From positions 868,001-932,000 of the forward strand of contig JAGFMI010000009.1 in the NCBI GenBank assembly GCA_021030905.1: 64,000 bases of DNA, written 5' to 3'. The position numbers and the translations under genes were made by a program. The notes below the pieces were generated by a model, which was not told the DNA's origin, did no database searches, and worked only from the letters and a program-made list of their open reading frames with translations. The DNA comes from Pyrenula massariospora (taxonomy: Eukaryota; Ascomycota; Eurotiomycetes; Pyrenulales; Pyrenulaceae). Below are positions 43,805-56,161 of this stretch, one piece after another; within the stretch, counting starts at the first letter, position 1, and each line of letters begins with the position of its first letter.

Positions 43805-46067
43805 TCATACTATCACCACCCTTTGCAATTCTTTCTCTGACCATGGTGGTGATTTCCAGTTCTCGAGTCGACAGCCTGAATCCGCGATGTCTCCGTCAAT
43901 ATGCGAGACGATAGCAAAGCCAACACGCTGGTAAGCTTTCCCGCTACCTTGGCCGTCCTTTGCTTCCTGAAGAAGTAATCCGCAAATCGTGAATTCTTTG
44001 TCGCGCGAGAAGTCATGAGACTTCACAAGAGAAATGAAGAACGTCTTATTGGCAAGATATTCGTTGCCACAATGGTCTAGACTGAACCCATACGGCACCA
44101 TGGATTCCCTGTCACCCTTCGCCAGTGTCTGGAGGCTTGGGACTTGGTACAACTTTGTAACTAATACGATCTCCCCCCCTGCCAATTGACCAAAGGTCTC
44201 GCCACTCGTGGGTATAGTGTGGATGGATACCAAGTCTACCAATTTGGTAGTGATTGATTCACTCCAGAGCTTTAAAGGACCTTCCACAGATGCCCACGAC
44301 CAAGATGGGGCTGGTTCAAATTTAGCTACGCTGAAGATCGACTAGTGATATGAATTGCGGGCATACCGATATATTCTTCATTTGGCCGAATCGGGCTCAT
44401 TTCAAATCCCGAGAGCCACTGATCCACCTGCCAGAGAAGCCCACGAAGCCACCATTTCGACCAAATCCCTGCGTAATAGGGGCCTGGGATCACAGGTAGA
44501 AGAGCTTTTGTAATTCCACAAAGAGCAATTAGTTTATCGGTGGATTTAGTTAACTGGCAACGACTATAGCCACGGACGATCTCGATCCAGTCGTAATATC
44601 CAACCAAGTTTGCATCAAAGATGATCTTCTCGCTGTAAGAAAGCCAACTCTTGGCTGTTGGATCCACCTCAAACCCTACTGTATGATAATTTTCGGTTGT
44701 AAAGGATTCCCGACATTCAAACGCGGGGAACTTGGAGAAATGTATCGTGCGAGGACTCAACAAGGATTCTTGGAGCACCCATCCTCTCCTATACAAGGGT
44801 GCGTGGGTTCGTATCAGAGCCTGTACGTCGAAAAATACGTAGAATTGTTTCTTTACATGGCGCGTATCAAATGAAACCGAGAAAGAATCTGTGAGCCTAG
44901 GATTGCGATTCCAAAAGAGACCTTCTTCAGTTGTTGTATGGAGGCTTGCAGCGATATTGCAGAAGCCGTTCAAGTACACTTTATCCATCAAGCCAGCCTC
45001 GACACTCCAATCAGCTTGGGAATCCTGAATTATGCTGTGTTATGACTCAGTTTTATTCCAGTGGAAGCTAAATTCCAAGGAAGCATACCACAGCGAGTCC
45101 ACCCAGAGGTACCGTACCCCAATTTGAGATGTGACAGCGATAGCATCTCTGAAGCTCTGTGGGAGTATAGAAATCGGAAAGCCTGATTCGAGGTTCTGAA
45201 TGTTGGAAGACGTGAGAGTAAGAAAATCATGAGCACCCCATACGTGGCTAAGGGTCAGATAGCGCACTTGATCGCTGGATTGATCAGCTAGGACGTCACG
45301 ACTGCGGACAACTCTAACTGTTTTGAAACTCTCGAAATCGTTGATATCAATGAGACGTGTTGGTACCCAGCCTTTATTTGATCTATGCTGGCATTTCTCG
45401 TGGCGAGTCGCACATTCCGATAAGCTCAATAGGAGTCTATTTAGACAGAAGAAGCTGTTTATTGAAGCGAGATCATCGTGTTGTATCAAATCAACTGTTC
45501 AACATTATCACTGAACGAAACTTCGAGATCTAGAATGCGCTCACTGTCATCTATACCATCTTTGATGATACTAAAGTCCAGCCATTCATATTCCGAATCG
45601 TCTTCTTCGATTAGAAACTTGATTCTGTGAGGTAGAGAAGTTATCGGTTCTAGTACAAGCGAACTCTTAACGCGGACAGTATCTAGCTTGAAATCAAGCA
45701 ATTCGAATGCTTCAATTAGTCTTAAGCAGATGTCACACCCTTGTTCCGCAGATTTTTGGACGCTTTCCCCTGGACATGGAGGATGCAATGCTGCTAGTTC
45801 GCATTCGAATTCCAGCTTCTTGCCTACATCGGCTGAAATTTCGGAGAAGGTGCTTGCATCAAAGGAGATCCAGGGACAGATATCAACTCGTTTGTCGAAG
45901 CGGAATAATTTGAGAGTATCCCCGTATTCTTTAAGATCGTTCTCGAGTGTTTCCAACAATGTCGGGTCGGCCCCTCCAAGGCGCAGTATATTGATTGTGG
46001 AACGCTTAATGTGGGAGTAGTCCTGTGAAGAGAAGTCAAAATAGAGTTGACACTTGTCGCAGAGCAT
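43805..46067 (-). CDS. HET-domain protein 3
   Basis: Four exons, 46067-45496, 45436-45089, 45034-44367 and 44325-43805, give 702 residues; introns are 59, 54 and 41 nt. The N-terminus MLCDKCQLYFDFSSQD and a CDICLRLIEAF motif near 140 are the usual pre-HET region of this class. The HET domain starts YLTLSHVWGAHDFLTLT, then IGVRYLWVDSLCIIQDSQADWSVEAGLMDKVY, YRRGWVLQESLLSPRTIHFSK, and ends APSWSWASVEGP. Three motifs span junctions, which fixes the introns (VDSL|CIIQDS and EEYIA|KFEPAPSW). The first intron uses a weak GTTGAT donor. The class acts in heterokaryon incompatibility or related cell death. It heads the block that also has the AAA+ and NLR-like genes. Confidence 0.9.
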
Positions 46068-48427
46068 TCTCTTTGAATAGGGATAAGCTATGCGACATGT
46101 ACTGTGGGAAGGGTGAACGAGTAATGTCTGGTCTAAAAGGGAACTTGAGTCGTGATGCCTAATGGTGGCAATGCAGAGGAAATGCTCAACCAAACCAATG
46201 ACCACGAGCATGCGGCTCTACTGTCCAGCGAATACAGGAGACCTCAGATTGCAGAAAGTGTCAATCATAGAGGACTGCGAAGACTGCCGCTCGGCTTAGT
46301 TCGACTTAGTAACACCCTGGTCGTCTGCTCAGGCCCCACTTCGTTGCAACCTTAAAATTTTGGCAGGTGTCTTGGCAGGTGTGATAGAAGCACCGTAAAG
46401 CATGAAGGGCTCTAAAGGATCTTGATACCCTCAGCGTGATTTAATGGGCCTGAGATGCAAGAGTTCCAGATGGATGAGTATGAGCAATGCAGTGCCTTCT
46501 TGATGATTGCAATGATGATCAAGATGCTAGCTTTCTAGACTGATACGAAGGATAATAAAAGGAGAGGGAATGCTACCAAAATCTCAAGATGTATGACTGC
46601 CTAGATCGCCCCATCACAAGCTGACTTCGACAGATACCTCCATTTAATTTCATTTCCGATATCGGACTGAAAGTCTGTTAGCCCGGCCTAGATCTCCTCC
46701 ATATCTTATCACCGCATTTCCTGTCAGCTCTGTGGCCGAGGTTGAGGATTGGCTAGAGGAAGATCGGTTGAAATGCCTGGGACATAGCCAAAAGATCGCA
46801 TGCCGTAGCCTTGGTCCCCCGCTCCGTTCCCAGGCAGCAGCGCAAACTTGGGCGTCTCAACCAGGCATCGCTCAGGCGTCATCTCGACGCCTCCAACCCC
46901 TCACCCGTGCATTACCGGGTCGCGTGAGCTCAGGGTGGCGACGCTTCACCTGCAAGAACAGGAAAAGAAATGCTCTTGGACGGTCCCCGAATCTTTTCTT
47001 CGTTCCCTCCACTCCCCAAAAATTTTTTGATTAACTGGTGCGTCTACCTGTTCTGGAAAAAAAGTATTCATCTAAAAATATTTATTCAAGTTATGACTCA
47101 GTAAACATTTAATTAGAGTGTATACCTTAAAGGGCTACGCCGGACTTTCTGCTGCGGCCTCCTTGAGCTAAATTGGCACATTTTAGAGTAGAGGTACGTA
47201 GTAAAATGAAGACAAAGATTTGGCAAGGCGAAGCAAAGGTAATCAAAAATACGAGAGAATATATTGCCAGGCTGACTAACCAAATGCGCAACATTCAATG
47301 CCTCCAAAAATTGAGATGCAAGCCGCAAGATTTTGAGGTCTTTTATTGCGGTTCGATGGGAACATATGCATACTGCTTCAACACATGAGCATGGCGACCA
47401 AGTTAATCTGATGGCGGGCATACCGCTAATTCAGTTTTGGGCGTAAAACAAAATGACGAAGCGTACTGTGCCGAATTGGCCCCTCGCGACTTCCTTCCCT
47501 CCAGCATAACTCCTTACAATCCCATTACAGAAAGACGCTTCTACCATCCATGCTACGGCCTTACTGTCATCTTTTTAACGTTTTTATACTACCCGCCGCG
47601 TTTTGGACCAGTACTATAGAAGCAAAGATTATAATGATGCCTATATTCCTACTGCCCGTCGTGGGTTGCTGGCCGACGGGTTCAAGTAAAGGAATCTGAA
47701 CGGACTCTGGATTCTCAAAAGCCTGGACATTCTCTCTTCATTTTTTGTGAACTCAATCCTTTTCTCTCGGATTTTATGCTTTTTCTGCACTCTGATCTTT
47801 CGGAGAATTCAATTTATTTAAATCTCGTACCACGCTCTTCGTTCAGCTTAAAGTCATTTTACAGCCCATTGCTGGCCTATATCTTATCCAAAGTAATTTC
47901 TAACTCAATCTAAGAGATTATGTTCTTAATTTTCCATTTCAGTGGTTACTCCAACACTAGAGCCAATAAGTATTCATTTACTGCACAGTAGCAAAGGAAT
48001 TTTATCAGATGCATGGCGAGAAGTCGGTTCAAAGATTGACCAAAACAAGGATCTAACGCGGCTTGACTTCTAATCGCTACATCTACACAGGTACCAGACA
48101 AGACTCAATTATACCCGGGCTCAGTGAACCAAGAATCAAACGAATATTGCCAGGGTCTATCAAAATGTTACATTCAATATGAGTGTAGTTCAAAGACCAG
48201 TTAAATCGCTAACATTAATTCTCTAGACATCGTCTATGCCACGAGAATCTACCTCCGGTCACAATGTTTTTCAAAACAGTTGTCATTCTTTCGATAAGCG
48301 AAGAGGCAGCCCCACCCAATATAGTCCCAGGTCAAGCCTGATACAACGTCAGAGTTCAGTTAGCTAACTTCTAAGGCCATGACTGCAGACTATTCCAAAG
48401 GTATTCGTTACTCCATAAACCAGAGGC
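46068..48427. other. Long AT-rich gene-poor region
   Basis: About 2.4 kb, the longest gene-free stretch in the window. From about 46980 it is clearly AT-richer than its neighbours, with runs such as AAAAATATTTATT. Small frames at 46732-47034 (+), 47113-47421 (-) and 47437-47619 (+) have no domain. A 7-bp stem with 12-base loop (CCCGTCG ... CGACGGG) lies at about 47656-47681. I found no transposase or polymerase motif and no terminal repeats. It may be an old, mutated repeat or a regulatory desert. Confidence 0.45.
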
Positions 48428-50700
48428 CTAAGAGTGCTTAGGATGCTCCCCATTCACAGCCGTTATCGCACTTCCTAGTGTCACGTCTGATAGCTTCTCA
48501 GGTTTCGTTCGGGGGAGAGTCGTTACATCCAGGACCGAGTCTATGTGATGTCGGCGAAGCGTCTGGTTCCGCCCATTTGAAATCATTCTGGCTGTACTAA
48601 CAATATTTTTGATCTTACTCGTTAGCCGGATCATACTATAATGCCTCATCGGTTCATCTCGACCCAACATACCTGCCTGCCATTGATTTCAACCTGTGAT
48701 AACTCAGTCAACTCCTCATTATCAATGTCGACCGCCAAGTCATTTCGGACAGCTTTAGCTCTTTCAAGATGTATCGTCCAAACCTGCTTACGGGCGTTGT
48801 AGTCTAGTTCGGCGTATTGAATATGGAAATGAATCCTGCTCTCGAACGCGAGGTCGCAACACGATATCATGTTAGTCGTTAAGAACATGATCCCCTTAAA
48901 ATACTCTAACTGCCTCAGGAATATGCTCACGAGCGCATTGCGTTTCAAATCCCGTGGTCGCCTTTGCTCCAAGAAAACGTCACATTCATCCAAAAGAAGC
49001 ACTGCCTCCCATTTGTGAGCTATCTCAAGGGTGTTCCTTAAATTCGTCTCCAGATCTGTCGGTTGGACACCCAGCTCGCCTGCAGAGACTGAGTATAGAG
49101 GTCTTTTGGTGATCTCTGCAACGGCTTCGGCTGTTAGTGTTTTACCGCAACCCGGTGGACCAGTAAGCATCCCAATCAGGCCTTTGCCTTTGCCTGCAAT
49201 GAGATCGTCAAATCCATCTCTATCGAGAGAACGCTGCTTGACCAATGTTTCAATTAGCATTTTCCGCTGTTCCTCCATCACAAGATCTTGAAATGCCTGA
49301 TCATTCCATCTTATGTCGAGCAGGCGGGACATTGGAAGAGCTCCTAGAGGTAGAGTCAATTAGAGCACTTGCAATGCATAGTGTTTGCTTAAGACTTGCA
49401 GAACACCTACCCCATTTTTTATCACCAAGACTAAAACCCAGAGCCAATGGGGTGCATATCAGATATTGCTCTTCCGAGAGTTCTTCGCGAGACAAGCTAC
49501 GGTGGACCTTCGGGATGAATTCAATTCTCGGGTTGAAAGTTCGGAATGCCAATGGATCTACCATCGCTCTTCCATGAATGGCGAATTTGTACAGATAAAC
49601 AAATGTATATATCTGTGTGTCTTGGAACATCGCCCATCCACTTGCTTCCATCACACAAGGCTTACTGATAGCAGCATATCGCTTCCCTCTATCCAATGAG
49701 TCTTTACGTATTCTTTCAGCATGTTCGTGGTACTTCAATGGGAACGCCTGTAGATCCTGGATTCTTTGTTCACCGAGGAACTCATAGATTTCGATGCTTT
49801 CTGGCTCTTTAGCGACACCAAATTTCAGTCCATCATCTGCAATGATGTCACATGCAAGCTTCCAGTATTTGGACTTGGTGTTAGGAACCTCTTCTTGCGA
49901 TATTATCCGCAATCTAAGGATTTGATCCTGCTCGGTCCGATCATGATAACGATAGACTAGAGTATTAGGCGGAAATATGGTCCACAGGCGATCCCATGTA
50001 ATCATATTATTAGCAAGCAGAGATTCGAGACTCATAATAGTGGCCTCATGGTCTGCATTCGCAAACTGAAGCGCGACCTTCAAATCCGAGACTAGATCCT
50101 CATCAACTGGATCCGCCTTGCCAGCAATATCCAATTCGTCCTGCAACGCATGTATATTGTGGAAGAACAATTCCAATGATACCTATATCTGATGAGACGT
50201 AGTCAAACGCAGCTGGAGGTGCCATGATATACCTGCGGAGGGACTGCTCGGAGATTTTCACCCTCAACGTCTGAATTGATTTTTCGCATTATTCTAGCCA
50301 ACCGATCGGATTTGATGTCGATTTTGGTGCTGGTATGGATACCTTTCTGATCGATAAGTCTACGGACAAATAGCACGGTCGCCCGACTGTCTTTCCTAGA
50401 GCCCGATTTCGCCGACTTGACTTGCCGCGTCTGGCTGGTTTGTCTATGATCAAATTTAGCCGTTCTTCAGATTCAAGACGACATGATGTTTATCATTCGT
50501 ATTATACGTACTGATCGTAGCTTGGAAAAATATTAGCTAAAGATACAAATAGAGGCACTTTATACGTACATCTCATCGTAGCGCAGGATTTGATTCTTCT
50601 TACGCTTAGACTGACGCTCAACCTCGACTGAATCCTCATTTTTAACGCGTACTTGAAAGCTACGAACGTCTTTCTTTTCTGGAGAAGTCGGCGAACTCAT
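48428..50700 (-). CDS. AAA+ ATPase (fungal DUF7025-type) with 9-nt microexon
   Basis: Six exons, 50700-50570, 50520-50512, 50443-50233, 50182-49411, 49343-48673 and 48613-48428, give 659 residues. The N-terminal half has the DUF7025-like signature (NNMITWDRLWTIFPPNTLVYR). The AAA core carries Walker A GPPGCGKT (436-443), Walker B LLLDECD near 492, and a SRIHFHIQY second-region motif; the lid spans two exons (EINGRQ|IKNIVSTARM). These proteins are numerous in filamentous fungi, often next to NLR and HET genes, and their substrate is unknown. The ATG at 50700 gives MSSPTSPEKKDVRSF; the alternative frame upstream is unrelated. Microexon CTACGATCA restores RYDEIYDQ; skipping it also keeps the frame. 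The start lies 754 bases from the divergent NLR-like gene. Confidence 0.85.
50512..50520 (-). other. Nine-nucleotide microexon of the AAA+ gene
   Basis: CTACGATCA on the minus strand, between a TTCCAAG acceptor and a GTACGTATAA donor. The end of the preceding exon reads CTACGATGAGAT followed by GTACGTATAA, so microexon plus donor look like a duplicated copy of the exon 1 end plus its donor. Intron sizes on either side are 49 and 68 nt. Including it adds three residues without changing the frame. Confidence 0.5.
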
Positions 50701-51453
50701 CCGGGCTTGCTGTTGACGCGGGCGAGGTATTTGCGAAAGTAGTCTTTGAGATTGCCGCGTAGAGTAGATGCCTCAAGACTGTGCTGAAATATAGCTTGAA
50801 TCCCGACGTAGCTATTCTTCCGATATCGGGTTCCGATGAAATGCGGCTTTGATAAATTCCAGAGAGGCTCCGGGTAAGAGAGTTTAGAAGCGACCGAGGC
50901 GTCTTCTCAGCCGCGCTACTCAACAACGCTATTACTCACACGAACAACGTGGTAGTCTAGAACATTTCAGCATCATACTCGACGAGGCAGCCTTAAATTT
51001 GACCAATAGAAAACAATGAGCAGTCCTTTCGGTTGATCCTCGTGGCACAATTCGGCGTCTTGCATGCAGGTAGCACTGTCCAGCCTCGTAAGCTAGCCTT
51101 AGTAATACTTTGGTAAATCACGCATACGTGGCACTGGCTTATTGGTGACACTGCATCCGTTATCTTGCTAAAAGTTCTGCAGAGGATGCAGCAGGATAAG
51201 GGATTGTGAGATGCGCCACAAATTTTGCAACGTGAAGCCTAGTACCCTGCGGTGGCAAACTTAGTTATGTAGAGTGCGCCCGGCGATACTTTGCCTTCTC
51301 AAGCTCGATCCGTGACTTACCTTAATATTGAAGCCGGCTATCCATGTTCCTCTTTGATCCTTAATTGATACATGGAGTTTGGTATTACTCCGGTATCTTA
51401 GCATTGTGAAATTTCTCGCACACATTCCCCAGGAAAACAACGTATACGCCTAT
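50701..51453. promoter_or_regulatory. Divergent promoter region of AAA+ and NLR-like genes
   Basis: A spacer of 753 bases between two divergent starts; the minus-strand frame 50660-50926 overlaps the AAA+ start in another phase and is not a gene. No further elements could be named. Confidence 0.4.
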
Positions 51454-54400
51454 ATGGATCCACTCAGCATCACGGCTAGTATTGTATCCCTTTTAGGAGC
51501 AATCAAAGGCTGCCTGAAGCTCTGCAAGAAACTCGGGGGTCCTTCTTCGTCGAAACTAGAAGAATCTCTTTATAAACTTCACGGCGTATTGACAAGATTT
51601 AACCTATATTCAGAGATCTATGATGATGATGACGCACACCTTGAATCATCCAAGCATCTCAAGTCTCTAGTCGAGCAGTGCCAACAAGCTGTCGAGATGA
51701 TCGAGGAGCATATGAAGACCACTAGCCTGATCGAAAAGAGCTTAAGAGGACCGAAGTTCGAGAAGAAATTAAAACAATGTTTAGCTATTCTTGAAGGAGC
51801 CAAAGAAACTTTTAGCCTTGTTCTTATGTCTGATCAACGGTGTGTAATGAAACTACTCACCAGTGCTCCCACCTCACATGTATTAACGATACTGTGTGCA
51901 GGAGATGTTTAAAGGATGTCGGCTCAAATGTTCTGTTGGTGAAACGTGATCAAGAGGACTTTATAGAAGGTTATTAGGAATTCTGTCCATTTTTGACTTA
52001 AAGTTGATGTTGCTAGTGAATACATACCGAGAAATCAAAAAGTGGCTGGATGTCTCTGACGAAAATAAGGCGAACAGACTGCGACAGGAGAGCAACACAA
52101 CAAGCTCCCAGCCGGGTAGCGGGCAATGGCTTCTTGATCACAAGATATTCAAAGAATGGCTCTCTGAAAACGACGATGGGAGCTTTCAGACTTTGTGGCT
52201 GAAAGGTCCACCAGGCGCGGGGAAGACTTTCGTTTGCTCAAGAGCAATCGACCACGCTATTCAGCAGGACAGATTATGCCTGTATCACTTCTATCGCTTT
52301 GATGATAGATCAGCTGGTACATCAGCTAGGAAAGGAATTTATTCCAGACTTCGGACGGCTGCAGTTCTCGTAGATCAACTTCTGGAACATTTTTATCGCA
52401 AAGACAGACATCTCGTAGCCGCCGTTGGTCGCTATATTGAGACTACAGAAATGAGTTTTACGGCGCTTCAGGAAGTAGTTCATATTATGATGGAGGAAAG
52501 GGGGAATGCTCTTGAAGGTCAGCAGGCTTCAGAAAGTTCTCCACCAATTAGGCTCTACTTATTCCTAGATGGTCTTGATGACGGAAACTTCGTATCCGAG
52601 GCTCTGCAAGCCGCAAAAATATTCAGGACTCTCCAAGGCCAAAATTCATGGATTTTAAGACTATGGACAAGCTCTCAACGCTCTACCGGGATCGAAAGCG
52701 ATTTTGGCAGGCACGATGTCATCAATCTTGATGACTATGCAAAGTTAGACGTCCAAGATTTTCTAGCATCAAATGTCCCTAGATTCAACGAACATATTGG
52801 CGAGACTCACAGGGAAAATGGCAAACCATGTATGTAACAAGACCTCATGCAACGATCTCCAAGTTATAGCCGGCTAATTCGAATGCAGTTGACGATTGGA
52901 TACTAGAAAAACTGCAACAGCGATCTGGGAGCAATTTCCAATTCGCAACGCTGATAATTGAGCAGCTAAAGCACCAATCGTTCAGCATTGACGACATAAC
53001 AGAGTTTGTAAAAAATGATATGCCTAAGGACATCACCGAGATGTACAGACGCATCTTTCGTCACGAGTACCAGAAGAGCCAACATAAGTACATCAGGTAT
53101 GTGACTGTGATAAGCTAATAAAGCTTGAGTCGATCACGGAGCAGAATCTGATGCCTGGGTAGCTTTCTATTCTCCTTTGTCGCTTTTTCTTATAGACCTC
53201 TCCGTCTTAAGGAACTACTGGAAGCGATGACGCTAGCATTGTCAGATCCATCAAAAGGAATGGACAAATGCAGAGCGCCAATGAAGATAGAGCGTCTATT
53301 TCCTCCCTTGATAGAGACACAACATGACCGGGACAATCCTGACAACCCTCTATGCCGCTTGTGTCACTCAACAGTACACGAGTTTTTGCTGTCACATCCA
53401 GATGTGCTGGCCGATGAGGATGGGGCTCCCGATACCCGCGAGAACATGATTACACCATCATTGTTTGGTCGCATTTGTCTCCGCTACTTGTCGTTGAAGT
53501 GTTTTTCCTCATTGATATGCGATCCCACTACTGGCATGCCCGGAACGACAGATGACCATCTTGCTACTGATGAAAGTGGCGGCGCACACGACACTCACGA
53601 GCATCATTTGTGGACATACTGTGCAAGATTTTGGGTCAAGCACCTCGATGACAAGAGCATGACTCCGTTTTTGCGCAGCACAGCATGCAGAGACATATTT
53701 GCGTTCTTGCGGTCAAGGAATTTCCAGTCCCTCTTGCAGATCCAAAGTCTAACGGTGCCGAAAAGATTCTCGCCATTTCTTATGCACTTTGAATGCAACA
53801 CGAACAAGTCTCATTTTCACCAGCGTGTAGTTCGACAGCTTCTACCTTGGTGGTTTGACCACGGTGAGGGTCTCTCTGAAGAGGAATACAGCCCAGACTA
53901 CGTCTTTGATTTTCGACAATTCGTTTGGGAGTGGGGTTATCTGCTCGACTTGGGTATCTGCACTCACTCAAACAGTACCAGATGTGAGCACTTCTCAGGA
54001 GAGATCGATCGATGCCTCTCGGGGATCTTTGGTCCTAATAGTTTTATGCGGAGTATGCGCGAGAGGTACCAGAGCTTCAGGCTGACCCAGGAAAACTTCA
54101 ACTCTGCTAGATCGAAGGTTTATGTGGCTGCTGAGGGTCTCTCCCCTGATGGCCTCTATGTTGTAGTTACCGCATGTCTCAAGTCCGTAATTGAAACCAT
54201 GTCATGGAATTGGTTGCAAGACTAACGTTGCTCTAGTGACAAGACTCATATCTACATTGAAACCTGGGACCTGAGAGCACCAACATACCCAATGGTCTGT
54301 GAGACGACAAAAATTCACATTCTCGATGACAATTCTGAGTTACACATCTCGGACTCTGTCCGCTTGTCGGAAGAGGCAAACCACATCAAACTCAAAAATT

Positions 54401-56161
54401 GGATGTCTTCGACTGCAGATATAGGCAGCTCTCTCTCCATTCGTGAACCAGGGACTGAGGCAATATTCTCATCTGACACTAGCAATTTTGACAGACGAGG
54501 CGACATTATTGTTTTCGCGCAAAGGAGAAAAACCAAACAGGAGGGCAATATCCCTAGAGATCCGAAGCCGGATCCCGACGAGAAATTTATTGCCTCTGGA
54601 AAAAGCGATGATACGAGCAAATCTAGTACAGTGCGCTCTAACTATTCGAGTGAGGTGTCGGATGAAAGCTCTGACGAGAGCGAGCTTGATTCAGGTTCTT
54701 CCATTTCAGTGAAGGATATCTCTGCCGAAGAGACTTGCAGCGAAGGATCCACAGAATTGGATTCAGACGATAATTCTGAATCTGAAATGGACAAAATAGC
54801 GAATACAAGTAAAGAGTCCACCTCGACAGGCTCAGAAGAGGAGGACGACTCCGATTCTAGTGGCGACATGTCAGATTACAGTTCCGATGACTCAAGGCTC
54901 GATGTCACCCAGACCCATCAGTCCTTAATTGATACCAAATTTGATCTAGAAAACAGAGAAGCTGACAGGAATAAGCGGCGGCCGGGATACAACGATGCCG
55001 CAAAGCCCAGTCGGGCTCAGAAAGATCGAATAAGCGCCTCTATCAATGTATTCGATACCAAATCATCCAAGCCACTTCGCAAATTTCACTATGAACAGAA
55101 TATTTCGGTCATGCTCTATCATTCAGGTCCAGTACTACATCCGTTCAAGCCTTTAGTCGTTTGGCCATTAGCGGGGGGTGAGATACTTTTTGCTGACTAC
55201 GACGAAAATACGTATTTCATCAGAGGATTATTTCCGTCAACCAGAGACAGTAAGTGTATGTATTCTAAGCACTGTGTTTAGCACTGACGGAGTAGGTCGC
55301 CACGTCTGTGTTAAGTGCCATTTCTCTCCGTGTGGCAGATATCTCCACATTGCTCACCTGGAAGGGCGGTTAGCAAAAAGCAATTATGGCGCAGACAATG
55401 AATCACCAAAAGATATTGTTGAAAAGGAGGCCAAGGGTGGCATTACTACGGACGAAGATATTACGCTGTCTTTCTTTGTCACTACACATCGCTTATCCGA
55501 GTACAAGACGACCCGCAGCCCGCCGAATCTGATCCACAAGGTGAGATTAAACCTTGGGAAATTTGCGGGCTTGTCACTCGACCAGCTTCCAATGACTTTT
55601 ACATGGACGCCTGAGCATCTCTTTTTCTCCATCAGCGGAGTAAGGTTGACTCTCTTTCGCATCCGCCTTTTCAGATCTAGCACGAAAGCGCCGTTGGTCG
55701 ACGTGCCCAAGTCTCCCATCATGCTTCCACTCTCTGCCGCATGCAGACAGGTCTACTACTTCCCCCCGAAGGACGGCGACAACCGCGGCATAGTTCTCAT
55801 GGGCGGCTACAGCGGACGACGTGGAGACAGGAAACAGTTGAAGCGGTATACGCGCGAGAGGAGACGGGAAAGGAAACCAACCGAATCAACGTCGAACTCA
55901 TCCCATTCCAATGACGCTGCCGCGATTGAAGTGGCCGACCTCATCAGTTATCCCTGTCCTCCTATCGGGTTTTACGTGGATGAAATCAAAGATCTAGGAG
56001 GCTGGGGTTCCAGCAAGGCCGAGAAACCTATCGCACAAGGAGAGAAATTCCGCGACGGAAGACTTGTGCGGAGAATAGAAAACTTCAATTACCAGGATGA
56101 TATGGATCTGGAGGCGATATGTGAGCGTTGCAAAGGACGAATATTTCTTCGACCGTCTTAG
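51454..56161 (+). CDS. NLR-like STAND NTPase protein 1 (large, acidic linker)
   Basis: Seven exons, 51454-51839, 51902-51938, 52004-52829, 52889-53096, 53196-54182, 54237-55249 and 55296-56161, give 1440 residues. The N-terminus MDPLSITASIVSLLGAIKG and the following helices are the Helo-like/fungal-N region. The NTPase has P-loop GPPGAGKT (209-216) and Walker B LYLFLDGLDD near 330, then FQFATLIIEQL and LFPPLIETQ as in fungal STAND proteins. Residues about 880-970 form an extreme Ser/Asp/Glu linker, followed by a FSPCGRYLHIAH segment like a WD-type blade and a basic, then acidic, C-terminus with a CERCKG motif. Such proteins sense non-self ligands and trigger death or defence. The exon 2 and exon 5 boundaries are less certain: donor GTCCGT at 54183, though with a perfect CTAAC branch site. 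Confidence 0.8.
54600..54900 (+). repeat. Ser/Asp/Glu-rich low-complexity linker inside NLR-like protein 1
   Basis: Codons for S, D and E make up most of about 100 residues, with repeated SDESSDESE-like and SDDNSESE-like strings. It resembles CK2-site-rich flexible linkers. It separates the NTPase half from the C-terminal blade-like region. Confidence 0.75.

Noticed and set aside
46980-48427. Old transposable element
   Set aside because: No transposase, polymerase or terminal repeats seen; left as an AT-rich region.
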